64,000 bases of DNA from Burkholderiales bacterium PBB1 (GTDB lineage Bacteria; Pseudomonadota; Gammaproteobacteria; Burkholderiales; Burkholderiaceae_C), in contig NKIN01000004.1 in NCBI GenBank assembly GCA_002255905.1, positions 186,001 to 250,000 on the forward strand, given 5' to 3'. The notes under the pieces were generated by a model. It made no database searches. It worked only from the letters and a program-made list of their open reading frames with translations, and was not told the origin of the DNA. Positions within the stretch are counted from its first letter, which is position 1, and every line of letters begins with the position of its first letter. A program made the position numbers and the translations under genes. This document shows positions 36,201 through 47,795 of this stretch, piece by piece.

Positions 36201-37524
36201 AGACGGCCTCGTCGCGGTGCCCGGCACTGCCGCAGGCAGCGAGACCAGCGCGGTGGCGGCGACCTCCACGGGCTACCTGCCCACCTCGATCGGCCTGCGG
36301 GCACAAGAGGTGCAGATCGGCAGTCGCCGGCTCAATCAGGTGGTCGCCAAGGTGGCGATGGAGGGTCCGCTGTGGCGGGTCAACCTCGAGTCCGAGCAGG
36401 CGAGCGGCACCATCGAGTACCGACCACCGCGCGCCGTGCCGGCCGCCGCAGCGATCAATGGCGATGGTGGTGCGGCCGGCGCGGCGGGTCGCATCTATGC
36501 CCGGCTCACGCGGCTGTCGCTGCCCAAGGAGGACACCTCGGATGTCGAGACGCTGCTCGATCAGCCGCCCCAGTCGGTTCCAGCGCTCGACATCGTCGTC
36601 GACGACCTGGTGCTGCGAGGCAAACGGCTCGGCCGGATGGAGCTGGATGCGGTGAACCGTGCAGGCGCCCGCGAGTGGCGCCTGACGCGCCTGGCGCTGA
36701 CCACGCCCGAGGCGAAACTCACCGCCAGCGGCAACTGGGCGGCGGTGTCTGGCGGTGCTGGCAGTCCGCCCGATGTCTCCACCGCACCTGCCACCGCGCG
36801 CCGCGTGACGCTGAACTTCAATCTCGAACTGGGCAATGGCGGCGCACTGATCGAACGCCTGGGATTCGGCAAGCTGGTCAAGGGAGGCAAGGGCGGCCTG
36901 TCCGGGCAGATTGCGTGGGACGGTTCGCCGCTGTCGATGGACTACCCGAGCCTGACCGGGCAGATCAACCTGTCGGTGGCTGCGGGGCAGTTCCTCAAGG
37001 CCGACCCCGGTGTGGGGCGGCTGCTGGGTGTGCTGAGTCTGCAGGCATTGCCCAGGCGGTTCGTGCTCGACTTCCGTGATGTGTTCCAGCAGGGTTTTGC
37101 CTTCGACGACATCAGTGGTGACCTGCAGATCGCCAAGGGCGTGGCACAGACGAACAACCTGCGCATGCGCGGTGTGCAAGCGGCGGTGTTGATGGAGGGC
37201 AAGGCCGACATCGAACAGGAGACCCAGGACCTGCGCGTGATCGTGGTGCCGGAGATCGATGCGGGCACGGCCTCACTGGCGTATGCGGCCATCAATCCTG
37301 CGATCGGGCTGGGCGCGTTTCTGGCGCAGACCTTGTTCAGCAAGCCCCTGATCGCTGCCAGCACGCGGGAATTCCGCATCACCGGCTCCTGGGCCGACCC
37401 GAAGGTCGACAAGGTCGAGCGCGGTCTCACCGACGCCGTGCCCAACATCCCGGCGCCGAGCGTGGCGCCGCCGCCGTCCATCCCTGCGGCCTCGTCGGCC
37501 AGTGATTCCGAAGGAAAGCCATGA
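33226..37524 (+). CDS. yhdP: YhdP-family AsmA-like membrane protein
   Basis: A very large (1432-residue) protein anchored by one N-terminal helix (around residues 27-50) with a long periplasmic body. Repeated beta-rich AsmA-like segments and the C-terminal AsmA_2-type region (GFAFDDISGDLQIAKGVAQTNNLRMRGVQAAVLMEG) mark the YhdP family. These proteins are thought to bridge the periplasm and carry phospholipids to the outer membrane. ATG at 33226 is chosen; 33130 is possible. It overlaps the nitrilase gene by four bases. Confidence 0.9.
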   Translation: MPAPQDDAIAALLPPRVAAVRWQIRAIKALGLLLVAAWGLLIAAWIALHSVILPHIDRWRAPIEQYASQFLGQPVRIGEVIVNSHGWLPTLELRDVTLFGAQARTVLQLPRVVGALSAKSIFALQPRFTQLLIDGADLEVHRDADGRVFVAGFEVNAAHSDHRPLSSWLFKQHEVVLRNGVVRWSDALHPSEPQRFTDVQWVMRNSLRRHELRIDVTPPENWGDRVTLIGRFTQPLWAEPSDWRRWRGTLYASVPKLDVAALQPHVTLPAGLTQAHGAVRAWIDVAEGQADVATLDVALREVRLKPHPDRDALAFAEMSGRLVGRRDAQGMALEAREFGFATSDGLRWPASTVAVRWQQSPTGEVTSGQLSAEHLDLALMAQVAQRLQFGDVADRWLAELNPRGRLEGVKLSWDGASGANSMAAAPVAGSAASAVDWRLPPRYDLRATVSGLVLAAAAAVDPQEVGRPGVRNADLVLRASEQGGELRLSMKQGELDLPGVLAEPQLPLDRLDAVFHWRIETPRTPGALPQVVVKVPQASFANADLQGEVHGSWSTGTATPASTPGGDPRFPGRLELDGLLTEAVAARVARYLPVGIDAEARHYVEHAVQAGRLSRISIRVKGDLNEFPFADGHTASDGEFRLVGQVEDLRFAYVPSWPATAAEPAYVSPWPVLEALSGELVFDRLSMEIRNAQATTQGVKLTGVQGGIKRLDERPVLVLEGAGRGGVTDMLRYVNASPVGGWIGNALAQSTATGQADLKLTLTVPLATPPATTVRGSVALAASDFRLRPGTPVLSGARGRIDFSQQGFSIVGGAGKLLGGDLTIDGGVQPDGSMRFAAQGTLTAEGLRRSGEVGAPALARLASSLSGQTTYRVALNLVNGKPDLLVTSNLVGLGSDLPSPLRKAADAPLALRFQTSSLAEAATTTAGPARDVLRLDLGNLLQAQYVRDVSTGTPRVLRGGIGVMEPAQLPPSGVAATLNLTSVNLGDWQRLGDGLVAVPGTAAGSETSAVAATSTGYLPTSIGLRAQEVQIGSRRLNQVVAKVAMEGPLWRVNLESEQASGTIEYRPPRAVPAAAAINGDGGAAGAAGRIYARLTRLSLPKEDTSDVETLLDQPPQSVPALDIVVDDLVLRGKRLGRMELDAVNRAGAREWRLTRLALTTPEAKLTASGNWAAVSGGAGSPPDVSTAPATARRVTLNFNLELGNGGALIERLGFGKLVKGGKGGLSGQIAWDGSPLSMDYPSLTGQINLSVAAGQFLKADPGVGRLLGVLSLQALPRRFVLDFRDVFQQGFAFDDISGDLQIAKGVAQTNNLRMRGVQAAVLMEGKADIEQETQDLRVIVVPEIDAGTASLAYAAINPAIGLGAFLAQTLFSKPLIAASTREFRITGSWADPKVDKVERGLTDAVPNIPAPSVAPPPSIPAASSASDSEGKP

Positions 37525-38363
37525 AGATCGCCGCCTTGCAGATGGTTGCCACGCCCGATGTGCACCGCAACCTCGCGGTGGCCCAACGGCTGATGGCGCA
37601 GGCCGCCGATGCGGGCGCCACGCTGGTGGCACTGCCGGAGTACTTCTGCCTGATGGGCCACAGCGATCACGACAAGCTCGCGATCGCCGAGGAAGCGGGC
37701 GCCGGCCCGATCCAGGAAAGCTTGGCCGCTGCAGCCCGGCGCCACGGCCTGTGGGTGATCGGTGGCACGCTGCCGATCCGCAGCGACGACGCTGACCATG
37801 TCTACAACGCTTGCTGCGTCTATGCGCCCGATGGCACGCAGGCCGCGCGCTACGACAAGATCCACTTGTTCTGTTTCGACAACGGCCGCGAGCGCTACGA
37901 CGAGGGCCGCGTGCTGCGCGGTGGCATTGAGCCGGTGGCATTCAGCGCAGGCGTGCCGGGGATGTCGGCATCGATCCGGGTCGGTCTGAGCATCTGCTAC
38001 GACCTGCGTTTCCCTGAGCTGTACCGCACGCTGATGGCCACGCCCGGTCAACCGCCCTGCGACCTGATTGCGGTGCCCGCCGCGTTCACCCACACCACCG
38101 GCCAGGCGCACTGGGAGTTGCTGCTCCGCGCCCGCGCGGTCGAGAACCAGTGCTACGTGATCGCGTCGGCGCAAGGGGGGCTGCACGAGAACGGGCGCCG
38201 CACCTGGGGCCACAGCATGGTCATCGACCCGTGGGGCGAGGTGCTCGCGGTGCAGGCCGAAGGCGAGGGCGTGGTGCTGGCCGAGCTCGATCTGGATCGG
38301 CTGGCCGCCGTGCGCGCACAGTTGCCGGCGCTGACGCACCGGCGTCCGGACGGGCGTTTCTGA
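37521..38363 (+). CDS. Nitrilase-superfamily amidase
   Basis: A 280-residue carbon-nitrogen hydrolase with the Glu-Lys-Cys triad: Glu40 (LPEYFCLMG), Lys113 (YDKIHLFCFD) and Cys159 (GLSICYDLRFPELYR). The DLRFPELYR form and the length match the Nit1/Nit2 branch (omega-amidase or deaminated-glutathione amidase), which repairs side products of transamination. It is coupled to yhdP by an ATGA overlap, a pairing seen in other Burkholderiales by recall. Confidence 0.9.
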   Translation: MKIAALQMVATPDVHRNLAVAQRLMAQAADAGATLVALPEYFCLMGHSDHDKLAIAEEAGAGPIQESLAAAARRHGLWVIGGTLPIRSDDADHVYNACCVYAPDGTQAARYDKIHLFCFDNGRERYDEGRVLRGGIEPVAFSAGVPGMSASIRVGLSICYDLRFPELYRTLMATPGQPPCDLIAVPAAFTHTTGQAHWELLLRARAVENQCYVIASAQGGLHENGRRTWGHSMVIDPWGEVLAVQAEGEGVVLAELDLDRLAAVRAQLPALTHRRPDGRF

Positions 38364-38364
38364 C

Positions 38365-39897
38365 TCAGCCCGCAGGCGGCGGCACCGCGGCCGCGATGAC
38401 CTGAGCGACGGCTGCGGTCAGCCGTTTGCCGTAGGACACGTGCAGGAACTCGTTGGGCCCGTGGGCGTTGCTCTTCGGGCCGAGCACGCCGCACACCAGC
38501 ATCTGCGCGTCGGGGAAGCCCTGCTGCAGCAGGCTCATCAGCGGGATCGTGCCGCCTTGACCGATGTAGCCGCACGAGGTGCCGAACTGCTGTTGCGAGG
38601 CGGCGTTCAGCGCGTCTTCGAGCCAAGGCGCCAAGGTCGGCGCGTTCCAACCCGTTGCGCCTGAGGGTTGACCGCCGCCACTGCCGCCCGATCGCCCATC
38701 GGCGCTGAAGGTCACCTTCGCGTTGTAGGGCGCGTTGTCCTCGAGCAGCGCCTTCAGCCGGGCCGCGGCCTCGTTGCCATCGACGAGCGGTGGCAGGCGC
38801 AGGCTGAGCTTGAAGGCGGTGTAAGGCCGAAGCACATTGCCGGCGCTGCGCATCTCGGGAAAGCCGTCAGCCCCGGTGACGCTGAGTGTCGGCTTCCAGG
38901 TGCGACGGATCAGGGCCTCGAACGGGTCGGTGGTGGTGGGCAGTGTGGGCCCGCCGTCGGCGCCGCAGGCCCATGGAAAGCGTTTCCACACCTCGCCACC
39001 CAGGGCCTGTGCCGTGGCGCGGGCCTGCGCGACGCGATCGGCCGGGATCTCGCAGTGGAAGCTCTCCGGCAGCAGCTCCCCGGTCTTCGAGTCTTCCAGG
39101 CGGTCGAGCAGCTGGCGCAGGATGCGAAAGCTTGAGGGCACCAGGCCGCTCGAGTCGCCCGAGTGCACGCCCTCGGTCAGCACCTCGACCTTCAGCACGC
39201 CGCTGACCATGCCGCGCAGACTGGTGGTCAGCCACAGCTGGTCGTAGTTGCCGGCACCGCTGTCCAGGCACACCACCAGGCCGACACGGCCGAGTTGGGG
39301 CCGCAAGGCATCGATGTAGGCCGGCAGGTCGTACGAGCCGCTTTCCTCGCAGCTCTCGATGAGGCCGACGCAACGCGGGCGCGGAATGCCTTGCGCATCG
39401 AGCGCCATGATGGCTGTCAGTGCGGCATAGACGGCATAGCCGTCGTCGGCGCCGCCGCGGCCGTACAGCAGACCGTTCTCCAGCTTCGGCGCCCAGGGGC
39501 CGAGGTCGTTGCGCCAGCCGTTGAACTCGGGCTGCTTGTCGAGGTGGCCGTACATCAGCACCGTGGGCGCATCGCTCGCGTTGCCGCCCGCGCAGGTCGC
39601 CGGCACGTCGAAGAAGATCACCGGCGTTCGGCCCGGCAGACGCACCACCTCGAGCCGGAGCCCCGCCACCGATTGCCGCTCGACCCATTGCGCGGCATCG
39701 CGGATCACGCGCTCGATGTGGCCGTGCGCCTGCCAGTCGGCATCGAACATCGGGCTCTTGGCCGGGATCGCGATGTAGTCGATCAGCGCCGGCACGATGG
39801 CCTCGTCCCAGGTGCGATCGCAGAACCGCGCGATGGCGGCAGCCTGCTCGGGTGCCGAGGGTGAGGGCGGGGGCAACGAGGGGTCGCGCGCATTCAT
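38365..39897 (-). CDS. M20-family metallopeptidase
   Basis: A 510-residue zinc peptidase or amidohydrolase. Metal ligands expected from the family are visible: LMYGHLDKQPE, GRGGADDGYA, ESCEESGS, VCLDSGAG and SNAHGPNEF. The length fits dipeptidase/carboxypeptidase relatives with a dimerisation domain in the middle (GVHSGDSSG). Substrate unknown. The start overlaps the stop of the sensor kinase (TGATG). Confidence 0.9.
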   Translation of the reverse strand: MNARDPSLPPPSPSAPEQAAAIARFCDRTWDEAIVPALIDYIAIPAKSPMFDADWQAHGHIERVIRDAAQWVERQSVAGLRLEVVRLPGRTPVIFFDVPATCAGGNASDAPTVLMYGHLDKQPEFNGWRNDLGPWAPKLENGLLYGRGGADDGYAVYAALTAIMALDAQGIPRPRCVGLIESCEESGSYDLPAYIDALRPQLGRVGLVVCLDSGAGNYDQLWLTTSLRGMVSGVLKVEVLTEGVHSGDSSGLVPSSFRILRQLLDRLEDSKTGELLPESFHCEIPADRVAQARATAQALGGEVWKRFPWACGADGGPTLPTTTDPFEALIRRTWKPTLSVTGADGFPEMRSAGNVLRPYTAFKLSLRLPPLVDGNEAAARLKALLEDNAPYNAKVTFSADGRSGGSGGGQPSGATGWNAPTLAPWLEDALNAASQQQFGTSCGYIGQGGTIPLMSLLQQGFPDAQMLVCGVLGPKSNAHGPNEFLHVSYGKRLTAAVAQVIAAAVPPPAG

Positions 39898-41465
39898 CAG
39901 CGTTCTCCAGGGGGGCTCACCGCCAGTGTAGGAGTGCCGTCGCCTGCGGTCGCATCGCGTACCGCAGCAAAGCGCAGGGTGAATCGCACACCTGGGCCGA
40001 AAGGCGCATCGGCCGGGTCGCCCGGCTGCGCGCGCGGCGGCAGGTTGGCGTCGGAGATCTGCAGCTCGGCGCGGTGCTGGGTGGCGATCTGGCGCACGAT
40101 CGCCAGGCCCAGACCAGAGCCGTCAACCTGGGTGCCGAGCAGCCGGTAGAAAGGGCGAAACACCTGCTCGCGCTCGGACAGCGGAATGCCCGGCCCGGAG
40201 TCCTCGACCTGGATCGTCATGGACTCGCCGAGCAGATCCTCGATCACCCGCACCGTGACCACGCCACCGGCCGGTGTGTAGTGCAGCGCGTTGTCGACCA
40301 GGTTGCGAATCAGCTCGCCCAGCAGCAGGCGGTGGCCCCAGATCTTCAGGCCATTGGACGCGCTGGTGACTCCGCCATCTGAGGCGGCGACGCCCGGACC
40401 TTCGTAGCCCAGGTCGATGCGCTTGTCGAGCGCGCGCGGCACGAAGTCCTGCACCGTCTCGACGGCCAGTTCAGCCAGATCGACCGGCACCAGCGCGATG
40501 GCGTGCTCGCGGGCCTCGGCGCGCGCCATGGACAGCAGCTGGTTGACCATGTGCGCCGCCCGCTCGCTGGAGCGCGCGATCTGTCGCAGCGAGCGCTTGA
40601 TGTCGGCCGGCGCGCTGCGGCCGGCGTCGATGTCGCGCTGCGCCAGTTCGGCTTGCATGCGCAGCCCCGCCAGCGGCGTCTTGAGTTGATGTGCCGCGTC
40701 GGACAGGAATCGCTTCTGCGAGCCCATCGAGCGGTCGAGCCGTGCCAGCAGGTCGTTGATGGCACGCACCAGCGGAGACACCTCTTCCGGTGCATCGCGT
40801 TCGTCGATCGGGCTCAGATCGCTGCTGTCGCGCTTGCGGATGCGCTGTTGCAATTCATTCAGCGGTGCAATGCCGCGCACCAGTGCCAGCCACACCAGCA
40901 GCACCGCCAGCGGCAGGATGACGAACTGCGGCAGGATCACGCCCTTGATGATTTCCGTGGCCAGCCGCGAGCGCTTGCCCAGGGTTTCGGCCACCTGCAC
41001 CAGCGGTGCTGCATCGCCGGGGCGCCCTGGCACATCGACCCACAGGTAGGCCACGCGCACGCTCTCGTCGTGGATGGTGTCGTCGCGGTAGCGCAGCTCG
41101 CCGGGCGGCGCGCGGTCTTCTTCGGACGGCACCGCCAGCGCGCGGTCGCCACTGAGGTACTCGCCGCGCAGGCCCAGCACCTGATAGAACACATCGTCGG
41201 CTTCGTCGGCGCGCAGGATTTCCGAGGCACCCGCAGGCAGCGTGAAGACAGCGGTGGGGGTGCCCGCCGTGGCTGCGACCGCGACCTGCTTGGACAGCAC
41301 CCGCACCATGTCGGCCAGCTCGCGGTCGTAAGGCCGGTTGGCGATGCCCTGCGCGACCAGCCAGGTCAGCACCACGCTCATCGGCCACAGCACCAGCAAG
41401 GGCGCGAGCATCCAGTCGAGGATCTCGCCGAAGAGGGAACGTTGCTCGCGCGGGGTGGTGGCCAT
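39897..41465 (-). CDS. Sensor histidine kinase (TctE/QseC type)
   Basis: A 522-residue inner-membrane kinase with a helix near residues 20-40, a periplasmic sensor, a second helix near 175-198, and the catalytic core. The H-box FLSDAAHQLKTPLAG places the phosphorylated His at 259; the N-box is NLVDNALHYTP and the G-box is VEDSGPGIP. Its partner regulator lies 15 bp upstream. TctE-type kinases often sense tricarboxylates; the ligand here is not known. Confidence 0.92.
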   Translation of the reverse strand: MATTPREQRSLFGEILDWMLAPLLVLWPMSVVLTWLVAQGIANRPYDRELADMVRVLSKQVAVAATAGTPTAVFTLPAGASEILRADEADDVFYQVLGLRGEYLSGDRALAVPSEEDRAPPGELRYRDDTIHDESVRVAYLWVDVPGRPGDAAPLVQVAETLGKRSRLATEIIKGVILPQFVILPLAVLLVWLALVRGIAPLNELQQRIRKRDSSDLSPIDERDAPEEVSPLVRAINDLLARLDRSMGSQKRFLSDAAHQLKTPLAGLRMQAELAQRDIDAGRSAPADIKRSLRQIARSSERAAHMVNQLLSMARAEAREHAIALVPVDLAELAVETVQDFVPRALDKRIDLGYEGPGVAASDGGVTSASNGLKIWGHRLLLGELIRNLVDNALHYTPAGGVVTVRVIEDLLGESMTIQVEDSGPGIPLSEREQVFRPFYRLLGTQVDGSGLGLAIVRQIATQHRAELQISDANLPPRAQPGDPADAPFGPGVRFTLRFAAVRDATAGDGTPTLAVSPPGER

Positions 41466-41480
41466 GAAATCCGACGTTTC

Positions 41481-42152
41481 TCAGGCCGATATTTTCTCCA
41501 GACAGTAGCCCAGCCCGCGCACGGTCGCAATGCGCACCGGGCCCTGCTCGATCTTCTTGCGCAGGCGGTGGATGTAGACCTCGATCGCGTTGTTGCTGAC
41601 CTCTTCGCCCCACTCGCACAGATGCTCGACCAGCTGGTCCTTGCTGACCAGCCGCCCGGCGCGTTGCAGCAGCACTTCCAGCAGGCTGATCTCGCGCGCC
41701 GACAGCTCGATCATCTGGTCGTTGATGTAGGCGACGCGCCCGGTGGCGTCGAAGGCGAGCGGCCCGTGCTTGATCACGCTCGACGCGGTGCCCAGTCCGC
41801 GCCGCGTCAGCGCCCGCACGCGCGCCTCCAGCTCCTGCAGCGAGAACGGTTTGGCCATGTAGTCGTCGGCGCCGAGGTCCAGGCCCTTGACGCGCTGCTC
41901 GACGCTGTCGGCCGCGGTGAGGATCAGCACCGGCACGTTCGAGCCGCGCGCGCGCAGCTTGCGCAGCACCTCCAGACCGTGAACCTTGGGCAGGCCCAGG
42001 TCGAGGATCACCATGTCGAACTCGTGCGAGGCCAATGCCGCATCGGCCTCACTGCCGCTGCTGACCTGGTCGACCGCATAGCCCGCACTGCGCAGCGATC
42101 GCAGCAGGCCGTCGGCCAGCACCTGGTCGTCTTCGGCAATCAGAACCCGCAT
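41481..42152 (-). CDS. OmpR-family response regulator
   Basis: A 223-residue regulator: a receiver domain with Asp51 (ILDLGLPKVHG) as phosphorylation site and Lys in AKPFSLQELEAR, followed by a winged-helix DNA-binding domain ending in VRIATVRGLGYCLE. It starts the regulator-kinase-M20 operon on the minus strand, divergent from recA. Confidence 0.94.
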   Translation of the reverse strand: MRVLIAEDDQVLADGLLRSLRSAGYAVDQVSSGSEADAALASHEFDMVILDLGLPKVHGLEVLRKLRARGSNVPVLILTAADSVEQRVKGLDLGADDYMAKPFSLQELEARVRALTRRGLGTASSVIKHGPLAFDATGRVAYINDQMIELSAREISLLEVLLQRAGRLVSKDQLVEHLCEWGEEVSNNAIEVYIHRLRKKIEQGPVRIATVRGLGYCLEKISA

Positions 42153-42318
42153 CCCTGTGTCCTTTCGGCTGACCCGGCACCTCAGTTGCCGGCGTGTCGG
42201 TCCAGTTTAGGGTTGGCCTCGTCCTTCATGAGGGCTGGCGCATGGCTGTATACCCGTAGCCTCGGGTTCCGCTCCATCCCCCTAGGCTCGATATCAATGT
42301 CAGAAATCGCCCCTAGAC

Positions 42319-42338
42319 TACTGTACAGACATCCAGCT
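42319..42338 (+). promoter_or_regulatory. LexA (SOS) box of recA
   Basis: CTGT-N8-CCAG at 42321-42336 differs from the consensus CTGT-N8-ACAG at one base. It overlaps the expected -35 of a promoter whose -10 is probably CATAAT at 42344-42349, with 42374 as the recA start. The arrangement fits LexA repression. Confidence 0.7.
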
Positions 42339-42373
42339 TTTGCCATAATCCATCCGTCACTCCGGAGAACCCC

Positions 42374-43450
<1,077 letters not shown>

Positions 43451-43509
43451 TCTGCGCGGTGGCGTGACATGACGCGGCCCCAGCGCGTGGCGGCAGGGCG
43501 CCCGGCACG

Positions 43510-44007
43510 ATGAAGCCGCGGCTGTCACTGAAGGGCCGGGCGCTGCAGTTGCTGGCGCAGCGAGAACACAGCCGGCTGGAACTGCGTCGCAAGCTGCTGC
43601 GGCGCTTGCGTGACGATGCCCGCCGCAACGACGCCGGAGAGCAAGGCAGCCCGGCTGATCTGCAGGCCGAGGTCGAAGCCGTGCTGGATTGGCTGCAAGC
43701 CCGCCGCTACCTGAGCGATGAGCGCTTCGTCGAAAGCCGGGTTCATGCGCGGGCATCGCGCTTCGGCAACCTGCGCATCCACCAGGAGCTGTCGCAGCAT
43801 GGGGTCGAGCTCACGCCAGCGATCGCTGGCGAGTTGCGCGGCAGCGAAAGGGCCCGGGCGCACGAGGTGCAGCGGCGCAAATTCGGCGCGCTCCCTGCCA
43901 CGCCAGCCGACCGCGCGCGACAGGCGCGTTTTTTGGCCGGGCGGGGGTTCTCGGCCGAGGTGGTCTGGCAGGTGTTGCGCGGTTCGGCTGAAGGCGACAG
44001 CGAATGA
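43510..44007 (+). CDS. recX: RecX regulatory protein
   Basis: RecX trims RecA filaments. The 165-residue product has helical repeats: LLAQREHSRLELRRKLLRR, YLSDERFVESRVHARASRFGNLRI, FLAGRGFSAEVVWQVL. The position right after recA settles the identity. It may be cotranscribed with recA under LexA control. Confidence 0.94.
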   Translation: MKPRLSLKGRALQLLAQREHSRLELRRKLLRRLRDDARRNDAGEQGSPADLQAEVEAVLDWLQARRYLSDERFVESRVHARASRFGNLRIHQELSQHGVELTPAIAGELRGSERARAHEVQRRKFGALPATPADRARQARFLAGRGFSAEVVWQVLRGSAEGDSE

Positions 44008-44306
44008 CGACACATCGCGATCAAAGCCATCAAATGGCTGCGCGTTCCACGCGTTTGACTCCATGTGCATGCAACGGCGGCGCACGGCAACGTGCACCCT
44101 TACCAGGCTGAGCGCAGGTTCTCTGTACAGGTCGGCGTCAGGCAAGCCCCAGAAAATTGGCGCGCCGCACGTCTGAAAGCAGCCGCCTCGGGTGCTCGGC
44201 AAAGCTCCGATCGAGTCGCCTGCACGGCCGGTCTGGACCACGCCGGGATATCCCTCGCTTGCAACGATAATCGCGGCTGATTTATTCCCAGTCAGAAAGC
44301 CCCCGA
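44008..44306. other. Gene-free interval before sucC
   Basis: About 300 bp between recX and sucC with no coding frame I can support. A GATAAT hexamer at 44266-44271 is a possible -10 for sucCD, but no good -35 is visible. No hairpin terminator stands out. Confidence 0.4.
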
Positions 44307-45470
<1,164 letters not shown>

Positions 45471-45489
45471 GGCCTAAGGAATTCAAGCC

Positions 45490-46383
45490 ATGTCCATCTA
45501 CATCAACAAAGACACCAAGGTCATCACGCAAGGCATCACTGGCAAGACGGGGCAGTTCCACACCCTGGGCTGCCAGGCCTATGCCAACGGCAAGAATGCA
45601 TTCGTCGCCGGCGTGAACCCGAAGAAGGCGGGCGAACGCTTCTCCGACATCCCCATTTATGCCTCGGTCCAGGAAGCGAAGGGCCAGACTGGCGCCACCG
45701 TCTCGGTGATCTACGTGCCGCCTGCGGGCGCTGCTGCGGCGATCTGGGAGGCGGTCGAAGCCGACCTCGATCTGGCGATCTGCATCACCGAAGGCATTCC
45801 CGTGCGTGACATGCTGGAAGTGCGCAACAAGATGAAGGCCAAGGAGGCGGCAGGCGGAAAGCGCACGCTGCTGCTGGGCCCCAACTGCCCCGGCCTGATC
45901 ACGCCAGAAGAAATCAAGATCGGCATCATGCCGGGCCACATCCACCGCAAGGGCCGCATCGGTGTCGTCTCGCGCTCCGGCACGCTGACCTATGAAGCCG
46001 TGGCTCAGCTGACCGAGATCGGCTTGGGCCAATCGTCGGCCGTCGGCATCGGTGGCGACCCGATCAACGGCCTCAAGCACATCGATGTGATGAAGGCCTT
46101 CAACGACGACCCGGACACCGACGCCGTGATCATGATCGGCGAGATCGGCGGCCCGGACGAGGCGGAAGCCGCCCGCTGGTGCAAGCTGAACATGAAGAAG
46201 CCGATTGTTGGATTCATCGCGGGCGTCACGGCCCCTCCGGGCAAACGCATGGGCCACGCCGGTGCGCTGATCTCGGGCGGCGCCGATACGGCCGATGCCA
46301 AGCTCGCCATCATGGAAGAGTGCGGCTTCACGGTCACGCGCAACCCGTCCGAGATGGGCAAGCTGCTCAAGAAGCTGCTCTGA
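45490..46383 (+). CDS. sucD: Succinyl-CoA synthetase alpha subunit
   Basis: SucD carries the phosphohistidine and CoA-binding site. The 297 residues have [22 protein letters not shown] and [17 protein letters not shown] with the active-site His. It is followed without a gap by a cytochrome P450 gene that overlaps its stop (TGATG). Confidence 0.98.
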   Translation: MSIYINKDTKVITQGITGKTGQFHTLGCQAYANGKNAFVAGVNPKKAGERFSDIPIYASVQEAKGQTGATVSVIYVPPAGAAAAIWEAVEADLDLAICITEGIPVRDMLEVRNKMKAKEAAGGKRTLLLGPNCPGLITPEEIKIGIMPGHIHRKGRIGVVSRSGTLTYEAVAQLTEIGLGQSSAVGIGGDPINGLKHIDVMKAFNDDPDTDAVIMIGEIGGPDEAEAARWCKLNMKKPIVGFIAGVTAPPGKRMGHAGALISGGADTADAKLAIMEECGFTVTRNPSEMGKLLKKLL

Positions 46384-47795
46384 TGCCCGACAGGCGCCGG
46401 GCGTCGGCGTTTCCTGCGCCGCCCGGCGCGCCCATCCCCGGGCGGCTCGACGCCCGGGCGGTGCTGGGGCGGGCGGTGATCGACGCCGAGTTCCTGCGCG
46501 ATCCGTATCCGACCTACCGTGTGCTGCGCGAAGCCGCGCCGCTGGTCTGGAGTGACGAGTTTTTCGGTGGCGCCTGGCTGGTGACGCGCCACGCCGATGT
46601 CGAACTCGTGCTGCGCGATGCGCGCTTCTCGGCACAACGCACCGGAGGCTGGGTCATGCAGCCCGCTGACGCGGCCCACGCAGGGCGCAGCGGCCTGCAA
46701 GGCTTCCAGCGCTTGTTCGCCCGGGCGATGATCTTCCTCGATGCACCAGACCACACCCGTGTGCGCCAGGTGATGTCGGCTGCCTTTCGGCCTGCCGATC
46801 TGCAACGTCTGGTGCCGCGCATCGAGCGGGCCGTGGCTGAGCGGCTTTCGGCAGTGGATGCTGGCGCTCCTTTCGATTTTGTCGGCGTACTCGCACGCCC
46901 CCTGCCGGCCCAGGTGATCGCTTGGCTGATGGGCCTGGACGATGCCGAGGGTGCGGTGTCGGCCGATGTCGTGGCGTGGTCCGACGAGCTGGCCCATTTC
47001 GTCGGCGCGCCTGCACCCAACCACGCGCAAGCCTTGAGCGCCCAGACCGCGCTGCTCGCGATGGCCCGATATTTCGATGGGCTGCTCGCACGGCGGCGCG
47101 CCGCACTGACCCGTGGGGCCGAGCCGTGCGACGACCTGATCGGCCGGCTGCTGCAGGCCGAGCGCGATGGCCAGATTCGCGGCAGCGCCGAGCTGCTGGC
47201 GCAGTGCGTGATGCTGCTGTTCGCCGGCCATGAAACCACGCGCCATCTGCTGGCCAATGGCCTGCGCACGCTGCTGTCGCATCCGGAGCAGTGGCGCCAG
47301 TTGCAACGTGATCGGGCATTGCTTCCCGGGGCGGTGCGAGAACTGCTGCGCTTTGACAGCCCGGTGCAGTACACCGGCCGCCGGGTGACGACCGACCTGG
47401 TGCTGCACGGGCAGGCCTTGCGCCGGGGAGATCTTCTCGTTGCCCTCATCGGCGCGGCCAACCGCGACCCGGCGCGGCACGAGCGCCCCAACGAACTGGA
47501 CATCACCCGCCGGCCCGCGCCGCCGCTGGCTTTCGGGCAGGGCCCGCATGTGTGCATCGGCGCAGCGCTGACACTGATGGAGGCGCAGGCCGTTTTCGCA
47601 CAGCTGCTCGAGCGCTGGCCCGACCTGGCGCTGACCCCGGGCGCGCCAACCCACTGGACCGGCAACGCCCTGTACCGAGGTCTCAACGAGCTGTCGTTGC
47701 AGTGCTCGGCCCTGATGGCGGCCACCCCGGCGGAGGCACCTACACTGCCGCCTTCTCCTACCGCCCGTTCATCGGAACCCGCATGCAAGCCTTGA
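46383..47795 (+). CDS. Cytochrome P450
   Basis: A 470-residue soluble bacterial P450. The oxygen-binding I-helix has LLFAGHETTRHLL, the ExxR motif is in RELLRFDSP, and the haem ligand lies in FGQGPHVCIGAAL. It should hydroxylate an unknown substrate with a redox partner encoded elsewhere. Its start overlaps the sucD stop by one base, an unexpected coupling of a TCA enzyme and a monooxygenase. Confidence 0.92.
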   Translation: MPDRRRASAFPAPPGAPIPGRLDARAVLGRAVIDAEFLRDPYPTYRVLREAAPLVWSDEFFGGAWLVTRHADVELVLRDARFSAQRTGGWVMQPADAAHAGRSGLQGFQRLFARAMIFLDAPDHTRVRQVMSAAFRPADLQRLVPRIERAVAERLSAVDAGAPFDFVGVLARPLPAQVIAWLMGLDDAEGAVSADVVAWSDELAHFVGAPAPNHAQALSAQTALLAMARYFDGLLARRRAALTRGAEPCDDLIGRLLQAERDGQIRGSAELLAQCVMLLFAGHETTRHLLANGLRTLLSHPEQWRQLQRDRALLPGAVRELLRFDSPVQYTGRRVTTDLVLHGQALRRGDLLVALIGAANRDPARHERPNELDITRRPAPPLAFGQGPHVCIGAALTLMEAQAVFAQLLERWPDLALTPGAPTHWTGNALYRGLNELSLQCSALMAATPAEAPTLPPSPTARSSEPACKP